NCBI GenBank assembly: GCA_937880835.1
Contig: CALGRN010000026.1
Location: forward strand, 1 to 5,192
Source: an uncultured Prevotella sp.
Lineage (GTDB): Bacteria > Bacteroidota > Bacteroidia > Bacteroidales > Bacteroidaceae
Direction of reading: 5' to 3'
DNA: 5,192 bases
This document shows positions 1 to 5,192 of this stretch, one piece after another. How positions within the stretch are numbered: position 1 is the stretch's first letter; every line of letters begins with the position of its first letter. The notes beneath the pieces are model-generated. The model worked only from the letters and a program-made list of their open reading frames with translations. It had not been told where the DNA came from and ran no database searches. A program made the translations under genes and the position numbers.

Positions 1-33
1 CAAAGGACTGTAGATACACAGCTTGCTTTGTTC

Positions 34-50
34 TGAATTCGTCGAACTCA
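34..50. repeat. Imperfect 17-bp dyad near the window start
   Basis: TGAATTCGTCGAACTCA has arms of 8 bp (34-41 and 43-50) around one central base, with one mismatched pair. In minus-strand RNA that mismatch is a G-U wobble, so a small hairpin could form. No U-tract follows on either strand, so it is not a standard terminator. It could be a protein-binding site or part of a dispersed intergenic repeat. The rest of 1-187 is AT-rich and shows no credible gene. Confidence 0.3.
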
Positions 51-187
51 CGTTATTTATATGTCTATTCGTTATACCATATTTATTCGCGATTGTTTTT
101 CTCTACTTTCCTTTTTGTTTCATACATGATATAAAAACTTACTTTTTTATTTTTAACTGTTATCAAGGCACTTGTAGTTTTTCTTTC

Positions 188-1207
188 TTATTTTTGTCGT
201 TTTTTGCTTTCTGATATTCTTCTTTCTATGACATCCTTAATGTTTTCTTCTTTTTTCAATCCCAATTTCTTGCGAATATGTCCTCTGTGCGCATTCACGT
301 TGTTGTCTGTTTTGTTCAGAAGCATTCCTATGTCCGATAGTTTTTTGTCCATCATTATCAGTCTGCACACTTCCAATTCCGATGGCGACAACTCCGGACA
401 TACCTTTGCTATGATTTCTAACTTTGCATTTTTATCTTTGTTATACATAGTTACTGCGTTCACAATATTCCTCTGTGAGCGTTTGTCAAACATTCCGAAC
501 ATTTCATCAACGTCTTCAATTGTAGCATTGTCGTTATTACACAGTTTTACATAAGCTTTTATCTGATCTTTATTAAGCCTCAGTATGTGCATGATTTCCA
601 ATTCTTCTTTTTTATAGTTTAGATTTTCCTGCTCTATAATATTTACGTCTTTCACAATTATTTCTCCCAAAACACGCGTTGTCGTTTGTATGAAAACGAA
701 CAAGAGAAACAAGTTCTGCATGATGTAACTTTGAGATATCAACGTGCATAAAATGTAAGTTGAAAGGCTTACACTCATTATTAAGAACGGAAGTTTTCTT
801 ATATATGCTATTATAGCTATGAACGATATGAGAACTGAAATGGTTTGATTTGCAATGATGAGATGTATATTGTAGTTTGTCGGAACGGTTGATAAGAAAA
901 TCATCTTAACTGATAAAAGCAGCTGTGAACCTATACTATAAATGATGAAAGCCCTTTCAAGGCTTATTTTCTTATATAAAAACAGAATGAAAGGAATAAG
1001 ACATAAAAACCAATGAGCAGCATTGAAATAGCGTATGATGATTTCCGTAGAACCGGCAAAACCAATAATATTAAACGGAATTAAAAACAAAGCAGTCAAT
1101 GATGATAGAATGAATGCGAGAAATCTCTGTTTTTCTATGCGTGTATTACTATAACTCGCAAATAACATCGAAAACATTTCCACTGCTTCTTTTATAAATT
1201 TGTTCAT
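188..1207 (-). CDS. Membrane-anchored LuxR-family transcriptional regulator
   Basis: This 339-residue protein combines a polytopic membrane region with a C-terminal LuxR/GerE DNA-binding domain. Hydrophobic stretches at about residues 29-50, 62-78, 85-105, 113-134, 139-157 and 162-177 suggest six membrane helices. A charged, helical linker (about 185-265) follows. The HTH spans about 271-318: LSPSELEVCRLI (273-284) contains the conserved Glu277, and the recognition helix lies in NNVNAHRGHIRKKLGL (302-317), with Val304, His307, Ile311 and Lys314-Leu315 at family positions. There is no receiver domain or recognisable ligand-binding domain, so the membrane part itself is probably the sensor (inference). 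The ATG at 1207 follows an AT-rich leader without a clear Shine-Dalgarno, as is usual in Bacteroidetes, and gives a short cytoplasmic N-terminus. The gene is divergent from the exported-protein operon, which is its most likely target besides itself. The signal sensed is unknown. I saw no clear terminator downstream. Confidence 0.9.
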   Translation of the reverse strand: MNKFIKEAVEMFSMLFASYSNTRIEKQRFLAFILSSLTALFLIPFNIIGFAGSTEIIIRYFNAAHWFLCLIPFILFLYKKISLERAFIIYSIGSQLLLSVKMIFLSTVPTNYNIHLIIANQTISVLISFIAIIAYIRKLPFLIMSVSLSTYILCTLISQSYIMQNLFLLFVFIQTTTRVLGEIIVKDVNIIEQENLNYKKEELEIMHILRLNKDQIKAYVKLCNNDNATIEDVDEMFGMFDKRSQRNIVNAVTMYNKDKNAKLEIIAKVCPELSPSELEVCRLIMMDKKLSDIGMLLNKTDNNVNAHRGHIRKKLGLKKEENIKDVIERRISESKKRQK

Positions 1208-1317
1208 GTCTTTATTTCTTATTTATTTTATTATTTTATCTGTTTATCCCAAGCTAAAACAGCCGCAATGCCCCCTGACACAGAAGAATTCCTACTCTTT
1301 TATGGTTTTTTATGGTG

Positions 1318-1325
1318 CAAAATTA
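1318..1325 (-). promoter_or_regulatory. Candidate promoter (-7 element) of the LuxR regulator gene
   Basis: Read on the minus strand, 1325 to 1318 is TAATTTTG, a match to the Bacteroidetes -7 consensus TAnnTTTG, followed by C. Transcription would begin near 1310 and leave a leader of roughly 100 nt before the ATG at 1207. I see no good TTTG (-33) at the expected distance, so the promoter may be weak or activator-dependent. Confidence 0.45.
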
Positions 1326-1342
1326 AATAAAATATTTTATTT
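1325..1342. promoter_or_regulatory. 18-bp perfect palindrome, possible operator
   Basis: The sequence AAATAAAATATTTTATTT is its own reverse complement over 18 bp, and the flanking bases (T on both sides) break the symmetry. It sits directly upstream of, and touches, the candidate -7 element of the regulator gene, and lies upstream of the candidate promoter for the 732-residue protein gene. That is where an operator for a dimeric regulator such as the LuxR protein would sit. It contains only A and T, so a chance palindrome or a flexible AT tract is a real alternative. Confidence 0.4.
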
Positions 1343-1367
1343 TATGGTAATTTATTATATGTTTATT

Positions 1368-1398
1368 TTTGCAGGTAATTGTTTTGTTTTTAACTTTG
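1368..1398 (+). promoter_or_regulatory. Candidate Bacteroidetes promoter of the exported-protein operon
   Basis: A -33 element TTTG (1368-1371) is separated by exactly 19 bp from the -7 element TAACTTTG (1391-1398, consensus TAnnTTTG), followed by CA. Both boxes and the spacing match the primary sigma factor promoter of Bacteroidetes. Transcription would start around 1404-1406, giving an AT-rich leader of about 70-90 nt. A second TAnnTTTG match (TATTTTTG, 1364-1371) overlaps the -33 box but has no -33 element of its own. Confidence 0.65.
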
Positions 1399-1477
1399 CA
1401 TCATCAAACATTAACATATGTATAATATCGCAAATACATGAAAAATATTCTTACTTAATAATATATATAATTTAAAA

Positions 1478-3676
1478 ATGATTTTTTACAAAATGAAAAA
1501 AATGATGAAAGTCTCCAAAAAGATGATTTTCAGTATTCTAATTCTGTTTCCGTTCCTTGCCGATGCACAGACTCCGCAAGTCAATATTCAAAGATATTGG
1601 AAAGGAAATGTTATCGATAATGTCATAAATAATCCTAATTCTGAAATGAATACGGTTTATTTATACAATGTAGGAACGCATAAATTTATAAATGCGGGAA
1701 GTTTTTGGGGAACAAGCGTTGTGCTTTACGAGGTAGGTGTTCCTTTTAAATTGAACAAGAGAAATGTGATGATTGAAGGTCAAGGTTCTACAAGAACTTA
1801 CTCTCTTTTCTCTGATGCCATACAAACAAAGCAAGGTTCTTTCATGGGATGGGTACGTCAACAAGACTCTCCCGGAGCTCCCGAAGACCATGATCGCGTT
1901 TATACTGATCGTCTTGATGCACTTGATGGTAACGGAAGAAGTTTGTCAAGATGGACTTTTACCTTATGTCCTACTGTTTATAATGGCTCTACCGTTTATT
2001 ATATAAACTGTTATTCAGCCTATGATAATAATCTTGGAAGCTACTCGGCTCCTAAATATCTTGTAGCAGATAAGAACAATCCGTTGAGTTCTGTTACTAC
2101 TTATGAATTGAAGTATAATGATACAGAACCTTCCGTTCAAGCATTGGGAGACTCTACCGGGCTTTGGAAGATTGTCACATTGAAAGATTTAAAGGATGAT
2201 TTTAAACAACGTTATGCAACTAATGAAAATCCTTCTGATGCCACATTCTTCCTTATTAATCAAGGATTTATGAGAAGCGAGATAGCTAAAACAAGATCTC
2301 AATGGATAGAAGAAGGATTGAGTTATACCACAGGTGTTGAAGGAAGTATAGACGGTGTTTATGCTACTGAGAATCCGGATTCTGCTCGTAAGAATGGAAA
2401 ACTGTATCATGCAGAGATATTGGGAGCTCAAAATGGAACGGTATCTCAAACCGTTACGGTCAACAAACCGGGTTGGTATAAAGTTTCTTGCAGCGGTTTC
2501 TACAAGCGAGGTGAAGGAAGTAATCTCATAGCAGAAATATTTGCTCGCGATAATGAGCATTTGGATGAAGAACGTTCTAATGCCTCTTATGCCTTATATC
2601 CGCTTGACAATCCTCTTATAGATACGCGAACGAAAACCGGACAGGCTTTTTATAACGACAAATACACACGTAATACCATTATGGTTTACATTGTAGGAGA
2701 TGATAATGATGAGAATTTTTCACGCAGCATGACATTCGGTATCAGAGTAAAAGATGCTTCAAGTCCTAATGACTTGGTTGCTTTCGATGACTTCCAGATG
2801 AAGTATTGCGGTACAGGAACATTATATCTTGATGAAGATGAGAACAATCTTGATTATATAAATGCGCAGGTTGACTCACAATATTCTACGACAATGTTGC
2901 TTCAACGCTCATTTGTTAAGGATGGTTGGAACTCCATTATACTGCCTGTAAACCTTACGGGAGACCAGTTTGAGAGTGCTTTCGGCTCTACCGCAAAACT
3001 GTCAAGACTTAAAGGACAGAACCCCGTTAAACGCACTCAGATAGATTTTGAGTCGGTAGCTTTGGGTGAAGAGAACAGACAGAATCGTGTTATGGAAGCA
3101 GGAAAGTTGTATATCATCAAACCGACACGTGAGTTGAGAAAGACAAAAGAAGGTGGTTTTAACGTAAGAATAGGTCAGACTTCGGGAACAGATATAAATT
3201 TAAATATCAACGGTATATATTTTACTGCTGAGAATGTGAGTCTCAACAATGTAATAAGAGATGAAGACGCTATAATCGAAGAAGCTGCATTCATGCCTTC
3301 TAACAATGATGATTTCCAATTCTGTGGAACTTATATAAACAGCGGAGATAATAAAATCGTTCCCGAAAACTCATATGTTATCAACAAAGACGGTAAGTGG
3401 TATAAGACTACAAAGAAGTATTCTATCAAAGGATTCCGTTGTTGGATTGCCACAATAGCAGAAAATGCAGGAGCTGATAAACTTACTTTCACGATAGACG
3501 GTGTAGAAGAAAGTTCTGTGACAGCAATACACGGGCTTCAAGACGATAATCTTCCTTTAAATAATAATAAGGTGTACAACCTAAACGGACAATTAGTCCG
3601 CGAAGATGCTTCCTATCTTGAAGACTTACCAAAGGGTATATATATAATAGGTAACAAGAAATATGTCGTAAGATGA
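1478..3676 (+). CDS. Large modular exported protein of the Bacteroidales type
   Basis: This 732-residue exported protein has no enzymatic motif that I recognise. It opens with a signal peptide: a Lys-rich start, the hydrophobic stretch MIFSILILFPFLADA (16-30), and probable cleavage after Ala30 (ADA before Gln31). The ATGs at 1493 and 1505 give more normal n-regions than the one at 1478, so the true start may be there. The modules appear to be four. Residues about 57-235 contain VYLYNVGTHKFINAGSFWGT, resembling a repeat-type module of Bacteroidales surface proteins. Residues about 253-445 form a probable beta-sandwich with the motif VSQTVTVNKPGWYKVSCSGF (322-341). Residues about 475-675 form a third module marked by GWNSIILPVNLT and, later, IKGFRCWIA. 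The tail 698-732 (VYNLNGQLV...LPKGIYIIGNKKYVVR) resembles a degenerate type IX secretion C-terminal signal. It is probably a cell-surface or secreted adhesin-like or glycan-binding protein (inference). It is the first gene of a two-gene operon, with the small acidic gene 14 nt downstream. Confidence 0.85.
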   Translation: MIFYKMKKMMKVSKKMIFSILILFPFLADAQTPQVNIQRYWKGNVIDNVINNPNSEMNTVYLYNVGTHKFINAGSFWGTSVVLYEVGVPFKLNKRNVMIEGQGSTRTYSLFSDAIQTKQGSFMGWVRQQDSPGAPEDHDRVYTDRLDALDGNGRSLSRWTFTLCPTVYNGSTVYYINCYSAYDNNLGSYSAPKYLVADKNNPLSSVTTYELKYNDTEPSVQALGDSTGLWKIVTLKDLKDDFKQRYATNENPSDATFFLINQGFMRSEIAKTRSQWIEEGLSYTTGVEGSIDGVYATENPDSARKNGKLYHAEILGAQNGTVSQTVTVNKPGWYKVSCSGFYKRGEGSNLIAEIFARDNEHLDEERSNASYALYPLDNPLIDTRTKTGQAFYNDKYTRNTIMVYIVGDDNDENFSRSMTFGIRVKDASSPNDLVAFDDFQMKYCGTGTLYLDEDENNLDYINAQVDSQYSTTMLLQRSFVKDGWNSIILPVNLTGDQFESAFGSTAKLSRLKGQNPVKRTQIDFESVALGEENRQNRVMEAGKLYIIKPTRELRKTKEGGFNVRIGQTSGTDINLNINGIYFTAENVSLNNVIRDEDAIIEEAAFMPSNNDDFQFCGTYINSGDNKIVPENSYVINKDGKWYKTTKKYSIKGFRCWIATIAENAGADKLTFTIDGVEESSVTAIHGLQDDNLPLNNNKVYNLNGQLVREDASYLEDLPKGIYIIGNKKYVVR

Positions 3677-3678
3677 AA

Positions 3679-3683
3679 TAAGG
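3679..3683 (+). promoter_or_regulatory. Ribosome binding site of the small acidic gene
   Basis: The sequence TAAGG ends 7 nt before the ATG at 3691 and lies just after the stop codon of the upstream gene. Shine-Dalgarno-like sites are rare in this lineage and absent before the other genes here, so it supports real translation of the 52-codon reading frame from 3691. Confidence 0.5.
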
Positions 3684-3690
3684 TTAAACA

Positions 3691-3849
3691 ATGAATAAAA
3701 AACAATATATAAAACCGGAAATATATTCGGTAAACTTGGAATCGGATACTTATATTCTTGCATATAGCTATATTAAGAATGCTAATGACGAGAATGCACA
3801 GTATATCGAAGATGACACAGAAGCAGGTGACGACTTTGAGATTAACTAA
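3691..3849 (+). CDS. 52-residue acidic small protein of unknown function
   Basis: The reading frame starts at ATG 3691 and ends in a tandem TAA TAA (3847-3852). The protein has two halves. The N-terminal half is basic to neutral, with MNKKQYIKPEIYSVNLESDT (1-20) followed by YILAYSYI (21-28). The C-terminal half (about 32-52) is strongly acidic, with clusters NDEN, IEDD and AGDDFE. There is no Cys and no signal peptide. The pattern K-x-Y-x-x-P-E-x-x-x-V-x-L-E, then L-A-x-S and an acidic or glycine-rich tail, resembles short hypothetical proteins I associate with Prevotella and Bacteroides genomes, often beside secreted-protein genes (recollection, not checked). It lies 14 nt after the exported-protein gene and before the shared terminator, so it is co-transcribed. 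It could be a peptide precursor, a small partner or chaperone of the exported protein, or a regulator. I assign no function. Confidence 0.75.
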   Translation: MNKKQYIKPEIYSVNLESDTYILAYSYIKNANDENAQYIEDDTEAGDDFEIN

Positions 3850-4002
3850 TAAGAACAGTTAAAAGAAATGTCATGGCAAATTGATTTGAAATATCAATAA
3901 CACAAGAATTATTGTACAAAACATTTATCGGATGAAGTACATAACATGAAACGGAAGCCGATAAATAATACTTATAATTAATTCTATAACCTTAATTAAA
4001 TT
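3850..4002 (+). other. Long 3' untranslated region with an inverted repeat
   Basis: About 150 nt separate the small gene's stop from the terminator stem. I find no convincing gene here: the longest ATG frames encode only about 10-11 residues (3868-3900 and 3946-3981). It contains a 9-bp perfect inverted repeat, ATTTATCGG (3923-3931) and CCGATAAAT (3958-3966), with a 26-nt loop, and a weaker 6-bp one, CAATAA/TTATTG (3895-3900/3909-3914). It could be a stabilising 3' UTR or the body of a small RNA ending at the terminator. I see no good internal promoter; TTGATTTG at 3881-3888 is one mismatch off the -7 consensus, without a -33 box. Confidence 0.45.
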
Positions 4003-4039
4003 AAAAGGATATGCATGTATTGCGTATCCTTTTTTATTT
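4003..4039 (+). terminator. Rho-independent terminator of the exported-protein operon
   Basis: The left arm AAAAGGATATGC (4003-4014) pairs with GCGTATCCTTTT (4022-4033) around a 7-nt loop, giving 12 pairs including one G-U wobble. A T-run (4030-4035) and further TTT follow on the plus strand. It ends the two-gene operon and separates it from the hexosaminidase gene. The A-rich left arm also gives a U-tract on the minus strand, so it may work in both directions. Confidence 0.85.
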
Positions 4040-4074
4040 CATACCCTCTGTTATTATATATCAGATAAAAATAT

Positions 4075-4082
4075 TATCTTTG
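4075..4082 (+). promoter_or_regulatory. Candidate promoter (-7 element) of the GH20 gene
   Basis: TATCTTTG followed by C matches the Bacteroidetes -7 consensus TAnnTTTG exactly and lies between the terminator and the GH20 start codon. Transcription would start near 4089, leaving a leader of only about 15 nt. No clear TTTG lies at the usual -33 distance. A short inverted repeat, AGATAA/TTATCT (4063-4068/4074-4079), overlaps the element and might be an operator, but it is too short to trust. Confidence 0.6.
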
Positions 4083-4104
4083 CAGAAGATATAAAATAAT
4101 AAAA

Positions 4105-5192
4105 ATGAGAAACATAAGACTTATTATTGCAATCGCAATGTGTGTGTTTACCGGCGCAATAAATGCAGAAAACAACAAAGCAGACTATAATGTCGTTCCG
4201 CTTCCGGAAGTGATAAATACCGTTAAAGGCAAACCGTTTATGCTCAATCCCTCTTCCGTCATTGTCTTTTCCGGTGATGAAATGATGAAAAGAAATGCCG
4301 GTTTCCTGTCTGAATATGTGGAAAAGGCAGTGGGAATGCGGCTCGACGTGGCTGAAAAAACATCGAAAAACGCCATTATCTTGCGTTTAAACAAGAAGAT
4401 AAAGGGCGATGAAGAGTATATGATAACAGTAAACGAGAAGAACGTATTTATAGAAGGACGTACTCCGAACGGTGTTTTTTATGGCATACAGACATTGCGC
4501 AAGTCGCTCCCGACAGTAAAAAATGCCTTGCAGATAGAGCTTCCTGCGGTTACGATAAGCGACAAGCCGCGTTTCGGTTATCGCGGTATGCACCTCGATG
4601 TCAGCCGCCATTTCTTTACGGTAGAATTCGTTAAGGAATATATAGACTTGCTTGCTCTGCACAATATGAATAAATTTCACTGGCATCTTACAGACGATCA
4701 AGGGTGGCGTTTGGAAATAAAGAAATATCCAAAGTTGACACAGATAAGTGCATTTCGCACAGGAACAGTGGTCGGTCGCAATTCCGGTGTTTACGATGAT
4801 GTGCGCTACGGAGGTTTCTATACACAGGAGCAGGCACGCGATATTGTAGAATACGCTCGCCAAAGATACATAACGGTAATACCCGAAATAGACATGCCGG
4901 GACACATGTTGGCTGTTCTGAAAGCTTATCCCGAATTCGGTTGCACCGGCGGTCCTTATGAAGTGGGACGTTCTTGGGGCGTTTTCGACGACATCTTGTG
5001 CGCCGGCAATGACGATGTTTTTAGTTTTGTGAACGATGTTCTCGATGAGGTTATGCAGATTTTTCCTTCAAAATACATCCATATAGGAGGCGATGAAGCT
5101 CCTCGTGTGCGTTGGGAGAAATGTCCTAAATGCCAGAAACGCATTTCCGAACTCGGACTGAAAAAGGATGAACACGCTTCGGCAGAGGCACG
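4105..5192 (+). CDS. Beta-N-acetylhexosaminidase, GH20 family (3' truncated by window)
   Basis: The open frame continues off the window end after 362 codons. The enzyme removes terminal beta-linked GlcNAc or GalNAc from glycans, in this family by substrate-assisted retaining catalysis. Residues 1-21 are a signal peptide (hydrophobic LIIAIAMCVFTGAINA), so it acts in the periplasm or outside the cell. There is no good lipobox. Residues about 28-150 fit the GH20b N-terminal domain, with GRTPNGVFYGIQTL near its end. The TIM barrel begins at FGYRGMHLDVSRHFF (157-171), where Arg160 is the expected sugar-binding Arg. HWHLTDDQGWRLE (192-204), PEIDMPGH (260-267) and HIGGDE (326-331) follow; Asp330-Glu331 is the catalytic pair, Glu331 being the acid/base. 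All expected residues up to the cut are present, so it should be active if the rest is intact. Members in this group usually exceed 500 residues, so a third or more is missing here. A likely role is trimming host or dietary glycans (inference). Confidence 0.95.
   Translation, partial: MRNIRLIIAIAMCVFTGAINAENNKADYNVVPLPEVINTVKGKPFMLNPSSVIVFSGDEMMKRNAGFLSEYVEKAVGMRLDVAEKTSKNAIILRLNKKIKGDEEYMITVNEKNVFIEGRTPNGVFYGIQTLRKSLPTVKNALQIELPAVTISDKPRFGYRGMHLDVSRHFFTVEFVKEYIDLLALHNMNKFHWHLTDDQGWRLEIKKYPKLTQISAFRTGTVVGRNSGVYDDVRYGGFYTQEQARDIVEYARQRYITVIPEIDMPGHMLAVLKAYPEFGCTGGPYEVGRSWGVFDDILCAGNDDVFSFVNDVLDEVMQIFPSKYIHIGGDEAPRVRWEKCPKCQKRISELGLKKDEHASAEA

Larger units (their letters stand above)
1298..1347. 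repeat. Three direct TTTTATGG repeats between divergent genes
   Basis: The octamer TTTTATGG occurs at 1298-1305, 1308-1315 and 1340-1347 in the same orientation. The start-to-start distances are 10 and 32 bp, near one and three helical turns, so all copies would face roughly the same side of the DNA. They flank the candidate -7 element of the regulator gene. This arrangement would suit binding sites for a transcription factor, but the surrounding DNA is very AT-rich and chance is possible. Confidence 0.4.

Noticed and set aside
1..36. Tail of an upstream gene ending at TGA 34-36
   Set aside because: Only eleven codons are visible and nothing about them is recognisable, so the window gives no way to support it.
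161..187. Possible hairpin CAAG-GCA-CTTG followed by a T-rich stretch, as a plus-strand terminator
   Set aside because: The stem is only 4 bp with a 3-nt loop and cannot be extended; the following T-richness is general to this spacer.
23..214. 63-codon plus-strand open frame at the window start
   Set aside because: It is a Phe/Leu-rich translation of a T-rich spacer, resembles no signal peptide or transporter fragment, and runs into the 3' end of the regulator gene.
204..554. 116-codon plus-strand open frame
   Set aside because: It is antisense to the HTH and linker part of the LuxR gene, whose protein has clear family motifs; the plus-strand translation has none.
1200..1475. 91-codon plus-strand open frame filling the divergent intergenic region
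   Set aside because: Its translation is an unstructured Phe/Tyr/Ile-rich string typical of AT-rich noncoding DNA, and it overlaps both candidate promoters and the start of the regulator gene.
2189..2560. 123-codon minus-strand open frame
   Set aside because: It is antisense to the exported protein gene and has no motif or start signal of its own.
3868..3981. Two mini-ORFs of 10 and 11 codons after the small acidic gene
   Set aside because: They are too short, lack Shine-Dalgarno sites and have no distinctive composition.
4063..4079. Inverted repeat AGATAA/TTATCT over the GH20 -7 element as an operator
   Set aside because: Six AT-rich base pairs in an AT-rich spacer are expected by chance; it is mentioned with the promoter only.
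4387..4905. 172-codon minus-strand open frame
   Set aside because: It is antisense to the GH20 catalytic domain, whose conserved motifs are all in the plus frame.
1..5192. CRISPR array, tRNA, rRNA, transposase or phage genes
   Set aside because: I searched by eye for regularly spaced repeats, cloverleaf-type inverted arms, and transposase or phage motifs, and found none.

Overview
The window reads as chromosome of a low-to-moderate GC member of the Bacteroidales, most likely Prevotellaceae or a close relative. The evidence is fourfold. Promoter-like sites match the Bacteroidetes -7/-33 pattern (TAnnTTTG, with TTTG about 19 bp upstream) rather than the E. coli pattern. Start regions are AT-rich and mostly lack a Shine-Dalgarno. 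A large secreted protein is built of modules typical of this group and ends in a tail of the NLNGQ...LPKGIYII type. The last gene is a GH20 hexosaminidase with a signal peptide. The assignment comes from recognising sequence style, not from a database search.

Layout: 1-187 is AT-rich DNA with no convincing gene. A minus-strand gene (1207 to 188) encodes a 339-residue polytopic membrane protein ending in a LuxR/GerE-type helix-turn-helix. A 270-bp divergent intergenic region (1208-1477) holds a candidate promoter for each direction, an 18-bp perfect palindrome and three TTTTATGG direct repeats. On the plus strand a 732-residue modular exported protein (1478-3676) is followed after 14 nt by a 52-residue acidic small protein (3691-3849). 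An untranslated stretch of about 150 nt with a 9-bp inverted repeat leads to a strong intrinsic terminator (4003-4039). A new transcription unit then starts from its own -7 element (4075-4082) with a signal-peptide GH20 beta-N-acetylhexosaminidase (from 4105), cut by the window end after its catalytic Asp-Glu pair.

Reading of the system: the membrane LuxR protein and the divergent operon (large exported protein plus tiny acidic protein, closed by one terminator) look like a self-contained regulated cassette. The simplest hypothesis is that the membrane regulator controls itself and the divergent operon through the palindrome or repeats between them. The function of the small protein, and its link to the exported protein, are not established here and are the most interesting open points. 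The GH20 gene appears to be an independently transcribed glycan-degradation gene, visibly less AT-rich than the cassette.
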